Shown here: in pieces, positions 16,172-24,285 of the stretch
Layout of the letters: every line of letters begins with the position of its first letter
Numbering within the stretch: the stretch's first letter is position 1
Assembly: GCF_014384805.1 (NCBI RefSeq)
Contig: NZ_JACRSS010000002.1
Span: forward strand, 62,001-126,000
Length of the DNA stretch: 64,000 bases
Reading direction: 5' to 3'
Source of the DNA: Guopingia tenuis
GTDB taxonomy: Bacteria; Bacillota; Clostridia; Christensenellales; Christensenellaceae
Program-made: the position numbers and the translations under genes
Notes under the pieces: generated by a model
The model's database searches: none
The model's input: only the letters and a program-made list of their open reading frames with translations
What the model was told of the DNA's origin: nothing

Positions 16172-18055
16172 TTATGCCTCTTGTTTCTGGGAGGTATCGC
16201 TCTCCCCCGTCCATTGATAGGAGGGAACAATTTCTTTCATCACTTTCTGCACATCTGCCTCTTCCGCCGCCTCATTATAAGAAACTTTTCCAAGACGCGC
16301 AAGTTTCTGTTCAAAATCCGCCCGATCGATATGCAAAAGCGGTGCAACGAAAATCTTCTCATGGGATGTCTTTATCAATTTTCCCCGTTCTTCTTCCGTC
16401 ATGAGTTCTTCATACATTTTTTCTCCAGGCCGCAGCCCGGTAAATTGGATGGGCATATCTTCTCCCGGCGTATAGCCATAGAAACGGATAATTTTCTTCG
16501 CCAGATCCAAAATCCGGATGGGTTCTCCCATATCCAGAACATAGGTACAGCCGCTCTGCGCCAGGCCGCCCGCCTGCAGCACCAGCTGGGCTGCTTCGGG
16601 AATCGTCATGAAATACCGCACGATATCCGGATGCGTCACCGTCACCGGCCCGCCGCTTTTGATCTGGGCCTGGAACAGGGGAACAACACTGCCATGCGAA
16701 CCCAGCACATTGCCGAAGCGGACGGCCATGCATTTCATTTTCCCCGCCTGTGCCGCCAGCTGCACCATCATCTCGTTGATGCGTTTGGTTGCACCCATGA
16801 CATTCGTAGGGTTCACGGCCTTGTCCGTAGAGAGCATAACAAACCGCTCCACGCCGAACTCCTGGGCCGTCTCAATGAGATTCTGTGTTCCAAAGACGTT
16901 GTTGTTTACCGCCTCCTTGGGAGAAAACTCCATGAGGGGAACATGCTTGTGGGCCGCGGCATGAAACACGACCTGCGGCCGGTAATGGGCAAACACCTCC
17001 CGCAGCCGCCGGGAATCACAGATCGAGCCAATCTCGGCCTGGAAATGGCATTCCCCGTTATACATCCGCTTGAGCTCACATTCCAGGTCATACACGGTAT
17101 TTTCATAGATATCGAACACCACCAGCAGTTTCGGGGCAAATTTCACGATCTGCCGGCAAAGCTCGGAACCGATGGAACCGCCGCCGCCCGATACCAGGAT
17201 CACCTTATCCGTCAGATAGCTGCTGATCTCCTCGGTTTTCAGATGCGTTTCCTCCCGGGAAAGCAGATCGGATATTTCCAGCTCCCGCAGCTGAAATTTT
17301 TCTGCCATTTTGCCGATCCCCTGAATCTGAGAAAGAACGCGGACCCGGCAGCGGGTCCTGCCGCAAAGCTCGGCCACCCGATCCATATTTACGTTATAGA
17401 GGGCGGATATGGCAATGATGATCTCATCAATGCCGTATTTCACAGCCAGCGTGGGAATATTCTCACAGTTTCCCCGGATGGGAATGTTCTGGATCTTCAA
17501 GCCCTGTTTGGCCGGGTCGTCGTCCACGGCCAGAATCGGCTCTCCGATAGCGCTCTTGTTCCGGTTACAGGTTTTTATTACATAGGCACCGGCACTGCCC
17601 GCGCCCACGATCATCAGGCGCTTATATTTCACGGGAGTTCCTTTTTTGTCCCCTTTGCGCATGCGGGGACGGTACGCACGAACCAGCATGCGGGCGCCGC
17701 CGGTAAGAGCAATCACAAGCACACAGGCAATGCAAAGCACCGCCCAGGACAGCCCCAGGCCAAGGATGCGGCTTATGACAAGCCCCAAAAATCCGGCCAG
17801 AATGCTCAGCCCCGTGAGCATCGCCAATTCCCGTCCGCCGGCATATTTCCAGAGAATGGAATAGATCCCGCCCAGAATAAACACCGGAATATAGGTGCAG
17901 ATGCCAAGAACACAATATCTCAGAAAATATCCCGTATTCCACTGTATAGCCCCATTGCCTTCAAAACGCAGCAATATTCCCAGCGTCAAGGCAATGATTA
18001 CCCATACTATGTCAAATAGTACCGCGAATACGCGGGAACGACTTCCCTTGTGCAT
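16172..18055 (-). CDS. Membrane UDP-GlcNAc 4,6-dehydratase (PglF/CapD/WbpM type)
   Basis: The protein is 627 aa. Residues about 10-130 contain four hydrophobic segments. A first Rossmann region follows (RLMIVGAGSAGAYVIKTCNR), then the catalytic NAD-binding domain (VILVSGGGGSIGSELCRQIV) with RFVMLSTDKAVNPTNVMGAT, the modified catalytic triad (S-T-D-K ... M-x3-K) of large 4,6-dehydratases. The product UDP-4-keto-6-deoxy-GlcNAc would feed the DegT aminotransferase. The start ATG 18055 has GAGAGGAT upstream. The gene is GC-rich and belongs compositionally with the conserved cps control module rather than with the AT-rich genes after it. Confidence 0.93.
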   Translation of the reverse strand: MHKGSRSRVFAVLFDIVWVIIALTLGILLRFEGNGAIQWNTGYFLRYCVLGICTYIPVFILGGIYSILWKYAGGRELAMLTGLSILAGFLGLVISRILGLGLSWAVLCIACVLVIALTGGARMLVRAYRPRMRKGDKKGTPVKYKRLMIVGAGSAGAYVIKTCNRNKSAIGEPILAVDDDPAKQGLKIQNIPIRGNCENIPTLAVKYGIDEIIIAISALYNVNMDRVAELCGRTRCRVRVLSQIQGIGKMAEKFQLRELEISDLLSREETHLKTEEISSYLTDKVILVSGGGGSIGSELCRQIVKFAPKLLVVFDIYENTVYDLECELKRMYNGECHFQAEIGSICDSRRLREVFAHYRPQVVFHAAAHKHVPLMEFSPKEAVNNNVFGTQNLIETAQEFGVERFVMLSTDKAVNPTNVMGATKRINEMMVQLAAQAGKMKCMAVRFGNVLGSHGSVVPLFQAQIKSGGPVTVTHPDIVRYFMTIPEAAQLVLQAGGLAQSGCTYVLDMGEPIRILDLAKKIIRFYGYTPGEDMPIQFTGLRPGEKMYEELMTEEERGKLIKTSHEKIFVAPLLHIDRADFEQKLARLGKVSYNEAAEEADVQKVMKEIVPSYQWTGESDTSQKQEA

Positions 18056-18115
18056 GCTTGCTTATATCCTCTCAACTTTACTTCCAAAAATGCCGCTTCT
18101 ATATGCAGCAATGTC

Positions 18116-19180
18116 CTACTTTTCATAAAGGAATTCCAATACCAATTCCTTATTCTTGTCCAGATCTGCTTTGATTACGCTGGCGCCGTTTACCCGGGCG
18201 TAATTCCATGTCTTGTCAAAGGGAATATGCCCGCCCTGCAACGTGAAATTGCCGGAGAATACAGCCGCTTTTCCCAGATCCAGCATCATCCCCAGGGACA
18301 TATTGGTTTTTACATGCTCTGTCATTCCGTTGATCAGCGACAAAAGCGAAGCAACATCCTTTTCCTGCTTTGCCCGATTGAAAAATGAAAGCAGCACATC
18401 CCTCTGCCGGCGCGTCCGGCCCCAGTCGCCGTCCCCCATCTTGCGGTTGCGGCTGTGCGTGAGAACCTGCGCTCCATTGAGTGTATAGGTCCCGTCCTCT
18501 TCGGGAAGATCCGATGTTTTCGTAGTCTTGTTAATATACGCAGCCTCTTCCTTTGTTAGCGTAAGCTCCAAGCCGCCCAACATATCCACCATTTCCTGCA
18601 TATTTTGAAAATCAGTGGAAATATAATATTGGATATCCAAACCAAAATTCTGGTTAATGGTGTTGATGGCCATGCCCACGCCGCCAAAGCGGTATGCCGT
18701 GTTGACGCGGTTCCAGGTTCCGTGCCCTGCAATGGGAACATAAGTATCCCGCAGGACGGAAACCAGTTTAGCAGTTCCCGTCTTTTTGTTATAGGAGAGA
18801 ACCATCATCGTATCCGAGCGGCCGCCCGATTCCCCTTCGCGGGTATCTTCTCCGAGTACCAGGATATTGACGACATTTTCATCAATTGTATCCACTTTAT
18901 AAATGGATTCTTCATATACGCCGCCATCCAGCGGATCGTCATAATCCACATCTAGGTCGTCCGGCGACTCCACCGGCTCCAGCGAAGGCTCGGGCTCGGG
19001 CGTTTTGATATCCGCCGGCGGCTCCGTCACCTGCACGGAATTATCCGTCATGCCATTCAGCCGAATGAGATAATATCCCCCTACCGCCAAAACTGCCACC
19101 AAAATTCCCAGCAGCACCCATAATGTAATTCTGAGAGCCAGCGGCTTCTTTTTCTTATCGCCTTTGCGGTGTTTTGCCAT
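18116..19180 (-). CDS. LytR-CpsA-Psr (LCP) family glycan ligase
   Basis: The protein is 354 aa from ATG 19180 (GGGGGTAAG upstream; longer forms lack this). A basic cytoplasmic N-terminus (MAKHRKGDKKKK) and one membrane segment (LALRITLWVLLGILVAVLAV) are followed by an acidic Pro-rich linker. The LCP catalytic domain then shows NILVLGEDTREGESGGRSDT (Arg/Asp phosphate-binding motif), LVSVLRDTYVPIAGHG, and SRNRKMGDGDWGRTRRQRDV. LCP enzymes attach undecaprenyl-linked polymers to peptidoglycan at the outer membrane face. It follows cpsB by 4 bp, so the capsule is likely cell-wall anchored. Confidence 0.93.
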   Translation of the reverse strand: MAKHRKGDKKKKPLALRITLWVLLGILVAVLAVGGYYLIRLNGMTDNSVQVTEPPADIKTPEPEPSLEPVESPDDLDVDYDDPLDGGVYEESIYKVDTIDENVVNILVLGEDTREGESGGRSDTMMVLSYNKKTGTAKLVSVLRDTYVPIAGHGTWNRVNTAYRFGGVGMAINTINQNFGLDIQYYISTDFQNMQEMVDMLGGLELTLTKEEAAYINKTTKTSDLPEEDGTYTLNGAQVLTHSRNRKMGDGDWGRTRRQRDVLLSFFNRAKQEKDVASLLSLINGMTEHVKTNMSLGMMLDLGKAAVFSGNFTLQGGHIPFDKTWNYARVNGASVIKADLDKNKELVLEFLYEK

Positions 19181-19184
19181 TCTC

Positions 19185-19817
19185 TTACCCCCTCGGCAGT
19201 CGTTTTGCGATGCGCCCAAACTGTTTATAGTCCGCTGCCGAATGCGCATCCGATCCAAAAATTCCGGAAAATCCCTGCCGCATCAGCTTTTCTGCGCAGC
19301 GGCGGCTCGGGCGCAGCGGCCCGCCCAGCAGCTCCAAAGCGTCGATCTGCAGCGTGCACCCCATTGCCTGCCAGTCCAGAGCGATCTCCAAGTTTTTTTG
19401 CACATATTGATATCGCTCGGGATGGGCAACGATAATTTCCAGCCCCTCTCTTTGCAGCTCATAGAGCTTGCGGTGCTCATCCATGGGCCTGGTGTGCATG
19501 CCAAATTCCATCAGGAGCTTCCGCGTGCCCTCAAAACAATATTTTCCCGCTTCCTCGGGCGAAAGGCCGGAAAGAATCCTCCAATGCACCTCAGCCCCCA
19601 AGCTCAGTTCTATACCCAGATCCGCAGCCTCCTGCCGCACCAGAGCATACCGCTCCTTTATAAGATCCCAGGGGGCGTCCGCCTCCCGGATATGCGGAGT
19701 GGCAACAATCGCCGTAACGCCGGCCTCCTTTGCCGCCTTGAGCATGGCAACGGATTCCTCACGCGTCTGCGCGCCGTCATCTACCCCAAACAGAACATGG
19801 CTGTGCGGATCTTTCAT
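19185..19817 (-). CDS. cpsB: CpsB/YwqE-type protein-tyrosine phosphatase (PHP fold)
   Basis: The protein is 210 aa. The N-terminal DPHSHVLFGVDDGAQTREES gives the H-x-H metal motif plus the DDG characteristic of CpsB. ATPHIREADAP, SLGAEVHWRI, IVAHPERYQYVQ and FGSDAHS supply the further metal-binding His/Asp/Glu residues of the PHP superfamily. CpsB dephosphorylates the CpsD tyrosine kinase and so tunes capsule polymer length. AGGAGG precedes the ATG. It sits 5 bp after the kinase gene. Confidence 0.93.
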   Translation of the reverse strand: MKDPHSHVLFGVDDGAQTREESVAMLKAAKEAGVTAIVATPHIREADAPWDLIKERYALVRQEAADLGIELSLGAEVHWRILSGLSPEEAGKYCFEGTRKLLMEFGMHTRPMDEHRKLYELQREGLEIIVAHPERYQYVQKNLEIALDWQAMGCTLQIDALELLGGPLRPSRRCAEKLMRQGFSGIFGSDAHSAADYKQFGRIAKRLPRG

Positions 19818-19822
19818 CTGCC

Positions 19823-20539
19823 TTATGACCTCCTGCTAAAAGCTCGTTTTTTCGCGATCTTCTTGCGTTTCTTGCCATCCCGGTAGTAGTAACCGTATTC
19901 GTCACTATAGGACCGGACGCCGTTGAGCGCCACGCCCAAAATGTTGGCCTTCGCTTTTTTGAGCTGCGCCACCACTTCCTGTTCCTTCTTTGCATCCACC
20001 ATACCCGCGCGGATCACCAGCAGCGTTCCGTCCATCATTTCGGAAAGGATGGCGGCGTCGATGAATACGCCCACCGGCGGCGTATCGAAAATAACGATAT
20101 CAAATTCCTGTTTCAGCTTTTCCACCAGCATTCGAAACTTTTTCGAGCTTAAAATCTCCACCGGGCGTTTCATGTCCCGGCCGGAATCCAGAAAATAAAA
20201 ATTCTTCTGGCGCGTCGGCTCCACCGCGTTCATCACGGGAATGCTGTCATCATAGAGGAGCTCCAGCCAATTAGTCGCCGGGCGCAGGCTGCGCCGGTTG
20301 GCCACCATTGGCCGGCGGCAGTCTGCCTCCACCAGCAATGTTTTTTTTCCTTCCTCCGCCATGGCGGCGGCCAGAGAGATGGCAACGGTGGTCTTTCCCT
20401 CTTCCGGCATGGCGCTGGTAATGGCGAGTGTCCGGATCTCCTTATCTACGCTGGAAAATCTTATGTTTGTCCGCAGGGTTTTAAATGCCTCGCTGACTTC
20501 GGGAACAATCGTTCCCGCTGCGTTCATATTTACCGCCAT
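19823..20539 (-). CDS. cpsD: CpsD/YwqD-type tyrosine kinase (BY-kinase)
   Basis: The protein is 238 aa. Walker A is SAMPEEGKTTVAISLAAAMA, Walker A' is KTLLVEADCRRPM and Walker B is FDIVIFDTPPVGVFIDAAIL. The C-terminus carries a Tyr cluster, YSDEYGYYYRDGKKR, the usual autophosphorylation tail. This cytoplasmic kinase needs the membrane adaptor encoded immediately upstream (CpsC); the two genes overlap by 10 bp. Cyclic phosphorylation with CpsB controls Wzy-dependent polymerisation and export. Confidence 0.94.
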   Translation of the reverse strand: MAVNMNAAGTIVPEVSEAFKTLRTNIRFSSVDKEIRTLAITSAMPEEGKTTVAISLAAAMAEEGKKTLLVEADCRRPMVANRRSLRPATNWLELLYDDSIPVMNAVEPTRQKNFYFLDSGRDMKRPVEILSSKKFRMLVEKLKQEFDIVIFDTPPVGVFIDAAILSEMMDGTLLVIRAGMVDAKKEQEVVAQLKKAKANILGVALNGVRSYSDEYGYYYRDGKKRKKIAKKRAFSRRS

Positions 20540-21204
20540 TTTTTGTCCTCCCCGTTATCTTCTCGCGGAATCTGCCCCAAAACTGGCAGATCCAGTAACT
20601 TCTCCACATCGTCCGCATTCCGGATGCGGGTGTTGGTCATCTCCAGAATCAGGATGAACAGCGCCGACACCACCAGGCCAATCAGTCCGGCGGCCAGTAC
20701 ATTGCGCATCAGGCTCGGCCCGGAGGCTTCCGTCGGCGTGACTGCCGGGTCAATTACCGAAATATTTTCCGTGTTCGTCACTTCCAAAATACATTCCGAA
20801 AGCGTTTGTGCCAGCGCATTGGCGACAACCGCCACTTTTTGCTGGTCTTTCCCTTCCACATTCACATAAAGCATGCGCGTGTTGGCTTCCGAAGAAATGC
20901 TTACGGTGAAATCGTCCAAATCCTCCAGGCCGGCAATCTGCGCCGCCTGTTTGGTTACCCGGTCGGTCTGGGCAAACGCGCGGTAGTCGTTGACCAAAAG
21001 TGTGCTGGTGTTGACATCCGAGGATGTGATGGTATCCGACGCCTGATTCATGACATAAAGGCTGGTCTTGGCCGTATAAACCGGCGGCAGAACGTTGCTG
21101 CTGATAAACGCCGTGACCGCAACGGCAATAAAGGGGATCAGAACAAAAACAACGATATGATCCAGTATTGCCTTAAAAAAATCTTTTACTGTAAAGTCTC
21201 TCAT
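20530..21204 (-). CDS. cpsC: CpsC/Wzz-type chain-length determinant and kinase adaptor
   Basis: The protein is 224 aa. Two membrane helices (about residues 16-38, VVFLIPFIAVAVTAFISS-like, and 176-195, AAGLIGLVVSALFILIL) flank an extracellular Wzz-family domain beginning NVLPPVYTAKTSLYVM. The proline-containing second helix context (DPAVTPTEASGPSLMRN) is typical. The short cytoplasmic C-terminus (RIRNADDVEKLLDLPVLGQI) is the region that activates the CpsD kinase in Gram-positive systems. The gene lies 19 bp downstream of the PBP-like gene and overlaps cpsD by 10 bp. Confidence 0.9.
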   Translation of the reverse strand: MRDFTVKDFFKAILDHIVVFVLIPFIAVAVTAFISSNVLPPVYTAKTSLYVMNQASDTITSSDVNTSTLLVNDYRAFAQTDRVTKQAAQIAGLEDLDDFTVSISSEANTRMLYVNVEGKDQQKVAVVANALAQTLSECILEVTNTENISVIDPAVTPTEASGPSLMRNVLAAGLIGLVVSALFILILEMTNTRIRNADDVEKLLDLPVLGQIPREDNGEDKKWR

Positions 21205-21223
21205 GTATTTTACCTGTTACTTC

Positions 21224-22570
21224 TCATTTTATTTTCTTTTGCAGGAATTTCCCGAGAACGATCACCGCTCCTGCAACGACCGCCGCGGCCAGCGTAATCA
21301 AAATCCATCCTGCGCCGCCGTTTCCGCCGCTGCCCTGCTCCGTTTCCGAGGCAGGCTGCGATTCAGCAGGACTCTGCGGCGGAGCTGCCGGGGAAGTCTG
21401 CGCGGAGGCCTCCTGGGAAACCGCCTGCAAAACAACGCTCCCGATCTCCGTCTCCCCATAGGTAAGGCGGGCCGTCATGGTAGCCGTGCCGTTTTCCTCC
21501 TTCACGGACTCTGCATCCGCTGTCAGCCGGAGCTGGGCCGTATCCAGTTCAAAACCGGGATAGGCTGCGGCCGTAATACTCTTGACAATGGGCGTCCAGC
21601 CGCTGACCTCTTTTCCGCTTACCGTCGCGGTCACTCCTGCCGCCAATTCTTCCACCTGTCCCGAGACATCCAGCATCTGGATGCCCATATACTGGCTACA
21701 AAAATCCTCCAGCAGCGAATACGAGGCGGAAACCGAAGTAGAACCTGCCCAGAATAAAATGGTCAGGTCGTTTTGGTCGTTTTTCGCCCGGGCGGCGATA
21801 TATGTCGTTTCACTTCCGCTTCCGCGGGAGGCCGCCTGGATCAGGGAATTATAGTCATCCTCCTGCGGATCCATAATGGTCAGAAAATTCCGGATCGAGG
21901 AGGGCAGGTTTCTGTTATCCGACTCCATGGTATAGCTGCTAAGGGAGAGAATCTCGCTCAGATCCTCATTGGCATAGAGCGCCCGCGCCAGCAGAAGCTG
22001 ATCATTCGCCGTTGTCACCTGCCCGCTGTCCAGCGCGCCGGTGGCATTTTTAAAGGTCGTATCCTTCATTCCCAGTTCGGCTGCCTTCTCATTCATCAGA
22101 GCGACAAAATCATCCGCTCCCGCCTTTTGCGCCGCCTTATTGGCCAGCGCCACAGCGGCATCCTGGGCGCAGTCCACCATCATGGCCGCCAGGAGGTCCC
22201 TGACCGTCAGAGTTTGTCCCGCCCGAAGGCCGATTTTGCGGTTTCCCTGAAAGGGCTCGAGATCTGCCGCCTCCAGAGTCACCTCCTCGGATAATTCCAG
22301 GTGATCGACGGCGGTAAGAGCCACCATCCAGCGGACCGTGCCGCCGATGAGAGTCGTCTTTTCGCCCGCGTTCTTTTCCGTCAAAACCGCACCGGTTTTG
22401 TTATCTGAAATCAATAAAATTTCGCAATCTTCCTGAAGATTTTTGCTGTCCGGGGCCGTTCCCAGAATATGAAGCGTCGCCGCCGATGCGCTCAGCGTCG
22501 TCCCTAAAAGCGCCGCTGCCGCAATGAGCGCCGTCCATATTTTTCCCCATCCGCGTGCTCCTCTCTTCAA
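21224..22570 (-). CDS. Membrane-anchored DacF-like protein with degenerate active site (likely pseudoenzyme)
   Basis: The overall layout is that of a secreted D-alanyl-D-alanine carboxypeptidase (peptidase S11): signal peptide (GKIWTALIAAAALLGTTLSASA), a catalytic-like domain (TLTVRDLLAAMMVDCAQDAA, AELGMKDTTFKNATGAL), a beta domain, a Pro/Ser/Gln-rich stalk and a C-terminal helix (GWILITLAAAVVAGAVIVLG). The three penicillin-binding motifs are absent: SxxK reads GTVR near residue 77, SxN reads CAQ, and KTG reads GSGSE. I chose the TTG at 22570 (AAAGGATG 7 bp upstream), because it yields a normal signal peptide; ATG 22603 is the alternative. It heads the cps operon, so a structural or sensing role at the wall is plausible. 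Confidence 0.8.
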   Translation of the reverse strand: MKRGARGWGKIWTALIAAAALLGTTLSASAATLHILGTAPDSKNLQEDCEILLISDNKTGAVLTEKNAGEKTTLIGGTVRWMVALTAVDHLELSEEVTLEAADLEPFQGNRKIGLRAGQTLTVRDLLAAMMVDCAQDAAVALANKAAQKAGADDFVALMNEKAAELGMKDTTFKNATGALDSGQVTTANDQLLLARALYANEDLSEILSLSSYTMESDNRNLPSSIRNFLTIMDPQEDDYNSLIQAASRGSGSETTYIAARAKNDQNDLTILFWAGSTSVSASYSLLEDFCSQYMGIQMLDVSGQVEELAAGVTATVSGKEVSGWTPIVKSITAAAYPGFELDTAQLRLTADAESVKEENGTATMTARLTYGETEIGSVVLQAVSQEASAQTSPAAPPQSPAESQPASETEQGSGGNGGAGWILITLAAAVVAGAVIVLGKFLQKKIK

Positions 22571-22748
22571 ACAGTGTTCATCCTTTCCTATATTGTTGCC
22601 CATTTTCTGCAAACTATGAGCCCTAAAAATCCGTTTGTTTCCGCATGGTATAATACCACTGCGCCATTTTTCTTTTTGCAGCGACCGCTGATTTTATCCT
22701 CTCCCTTTTTGGCCACAGAACAAAATTACCCAGCCGCTCAATTTTCTT

Positions 22749-22767
22749 TCCGAAAGTATATTGCTAT
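22749..22767 (+). repeat. Left arm of 19-bp inverted repeat flanking the recombinase
   Basis: TCCGAAAGTATATTGCTAT occurs here on the plus strand and as an exact reverse complement at 24286-24304. A third, shorter copy (AAGTATATTGCTAT, 14 bp) lies in the same orientation as this arm at 22855-22868. The copies enclose or adjoin the tyrosine recombinase gene. Confidence 0.85.
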
Positions 22768-22792
22768 CTGCATAAGCAAATACCTAGTCCTT

Positions 22793-22822
22793 AGTATACC
22801 TCCATATTTTATAATTCGTCAA
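22793..22822 (-). promoter_or_regulatory. Predicted sigma-A promoter of the polysaccharide operon
   Basis: On the minus strand TTGACG (22817-22822) and TATACT (22793-22798) are separated by 18 bp. Initiation would fall near 22786, and the transcript would cross the left 19-bp repeat (22749-22767) before the first gene at 22570. No other good promoter is visible between the recombinase and the first cps gene. It lies inside the segment bounded by inverted repeats. Confidence 0.65.
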
Positions 22823-22854
22823 GCCTAAAAGGTATATTCTGTCGGCTTTTCTGG

Positions 22855-22868
22855 AAGTATATTGCTAT
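22855..22868 (+). repeat. Internal 14-bp copy of the recombinase-flanking repeat
   Basis: AAGTATATTGCTAT is repeated in direct orientation relative to the left arm, 106 bp away, just upstream of the cps promoter -35. It could be an accessory (arm-type) integrase binding site or an alternative crossover site. Confidence 0.7.
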
Positions 22869-22935
22869 TTGGAGAACTGCATAAATGAATGAATATACAG
22901 CCATTATCCAGGGCATGTGACCATAATTTTGACAC

Positions 22936-24081
22936 CTATTGAAAGTGGCTTGCCAGCCGCTCCAGCTGGTATCGTTTTTGTTCCATCGTGGAATGGACAT
23001 ATTGGTTCAGCGTGATCTGCACTCCCGCATGGCCGAGGATCTCGCTCAGCGTTTTGATATCCACCCCCGCTTCAATGCAGCGGGTGGCAAAAGTGTGGCG
23101 AAGCGTGTGAAAGGAGCGAGGGGGGATCTTCAAGGCGCGCAGGCTGGCTTTATAGCGGTTGAGATATGTCCGGGGCTCCAGAAAAGCGTGATTGCCGGTC
23201 AATAAAAAAGAATGGGGGAGCGCCTGGGCCTGCAAGCGGGAAAACAGGGGAACCAGCCTCCGGGGAAGCGGAATGTTTCGAAACGATGATGGAGTTTTTG
23301 GGTCGCATAGGATAACTTTTGTTTTTGAAGGGCTGTCTGCCGCCGTATTCCGAATGCGAAGAAGCGTATGGCGGACATGCAGAACCGCATTTTTTAAATC
23401 GACATCATCCCAGGTAAGGGCACAGACTTCTCCGATGCGCAAGCCGGTCATCAGGGCCAGGATCATCCCGCAGCAGCAGGGCGAATTAGCGGCGCTTTCC
23501 TCCCAAAAGGCGAGCAGACGCTGCTGTTCCTCCGGGGAAAACACCTGGATGGCGGCGGCCGGAGATTGGCGGATGGGGCGGAAGATAATTTTCCCCTCAG
23601 GAAGCCATCCCCGTTCTATGGCATAGCGCACGGCACATTTAATAATGGAAAGCGTATCCCGGACGGTTTTGGGGGAAAGCCCGCTGCCGTCCGCCCGCCC
23701 ATGCGCGGCCAGGGTGTGCGTAAAAAGATCAATGCGCTCCGAGTTGAGCTTTTTTAGAGGGACCGTTCCCAATTCCGGCCCAATATACCGTTCCCACAGG
23801 GATAGATATTGGGCATAGGTGGAAGGCTTTATAGCGGGGCGGATTTCCTGGAGCCAGGAAGTAAAGCCCTCCTGGAAGGTCCGGGACTCTTTGGATTTTG
23901 CCACCCAGCCGTTTTGTTCAAGAGATAACTGGGCCTGTCGTTTTGCCTCGCGGGCCTGGGCATAGGTGGGGGCATAGACATAGCCATACTGCGCTTTTCC
24001 GCTCAAAGAATATCCTTTGATAAAACGCCCTTCCCAGCGGCCGTCTTTCCGTTTGCGAATATTTTCTCCTCTTCTTGGCAT
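22936..24081 (-). CDS. Tyrosine recombinase (Tn916-Int-like site-specific integrase)
   Basis: The ATG at 24081 with a strong GGAGGAG gives 381 aa. Residues 1-50 (MPRRGENIRKRKDGRWEGRF) resemble the AP2-like arm-DNA-binding domain of Tn916/phage integrases. Residues 60-160 form the core-binding SAM-like domain (RTFQEGFTSWLQEIRP). The catalytic domain has ALMTGLRIGEVCALTWDDVD (Arg I), a Lys in the beta-hairpin region, SFHTLRHTFATRCIE (H-x-x-R), LSEILGHAGVQIT (His) and the nucleophile in TLNQYVHST. All catalytic residues appear intact. No phage, conjugation or excisionase gene accompanies it. It is bounded by inverted, not direct, repeats, which favours DNA inversion over integration. Confidence 0.92.
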   Translation of the reverse strand: MPRRGENIRKRKDGRWEGRFIKGYSLSGKAQYGYVYAPTYAQAREAKRQAQLSLEQNGWVAKSKESRTFQEGFTSWLQEIRPAIKPSTYAQYLSLWERYIGPELGTVPLKKLNSERIDLFTHTLAAHGRADGSGLSPKTVRDTLSIIKCAVRYAIERGWLPEGKIIFRPIRQSPAAAIQVFSPEEQQRLLAFWEESAANSPCCCGMILALMTGLRIGEVCALTWDDVDLKNAVLHVRHTLLRIRNTAADSPSKTKVILCDPKTPSSFRNIPLPRRLVPLFSRLQAQALPHSFLLTGNHAFLEPRTYLNRYKASLRALKIPPRSFHTLRHTFATRCIEAGVDIKTLSEILGHAGVQITLNQYVHSTMEQKRYQLERLASHFQ

Positions 24082-24190
24082 GCGAACTCCTCCTTGCAAA
24101 CATATATTGTGTTTTGACCCCTGCATTTGACCACGAATAGCCCCCGCATGCAAACCGCTCCGTATATTGCCGATATCATCGGGAGCAGAA

Positions 24191-24220
24191 TTGACAAATA
24201 TAGCGGGCAAGGCTTATAAT
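24191..24220 (+). promoter_or_regulatory. Near-consensus sigma-A promoter pointing out of the right end of the recombinase segment
   Basis: TTGACA (24191-24196), an 18-bp spacer and TATAAT (24215-24220) match both consensus hexamers exactly on the plus strand. In the present orientation it reads across the right repeat arm into the bidirectional terminator at 24336-24361, with no gene on that strand before it. If the segment inverted, this promoter would face the cps operon. Confidence 0.7.
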
Positions 24221-24285
24221 TAGCATAGCTTTTGCATAGGGCAACGCATAAATAAAAGAGGTTTCAGCAGGCAAATATCCTACCT

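Noticed and set aside
16106..18019. 637-aa open frame on the plus strand opposite the 4,6-dehydratase gene
   Set aside because: It lies wholly antisense to a gene with full PglF/CapD motifs, is His/Arg/Pro-rich with no domain, and has no ribosome site. It is a by-product of high GC.
21224..22570. Active D-alanyl-D-alanine carboxypeptidase
   Set aside because: None of the SxxK, SxN or KTG motifs can be found in register, so catalytic annotation by overall similarity would mislead.
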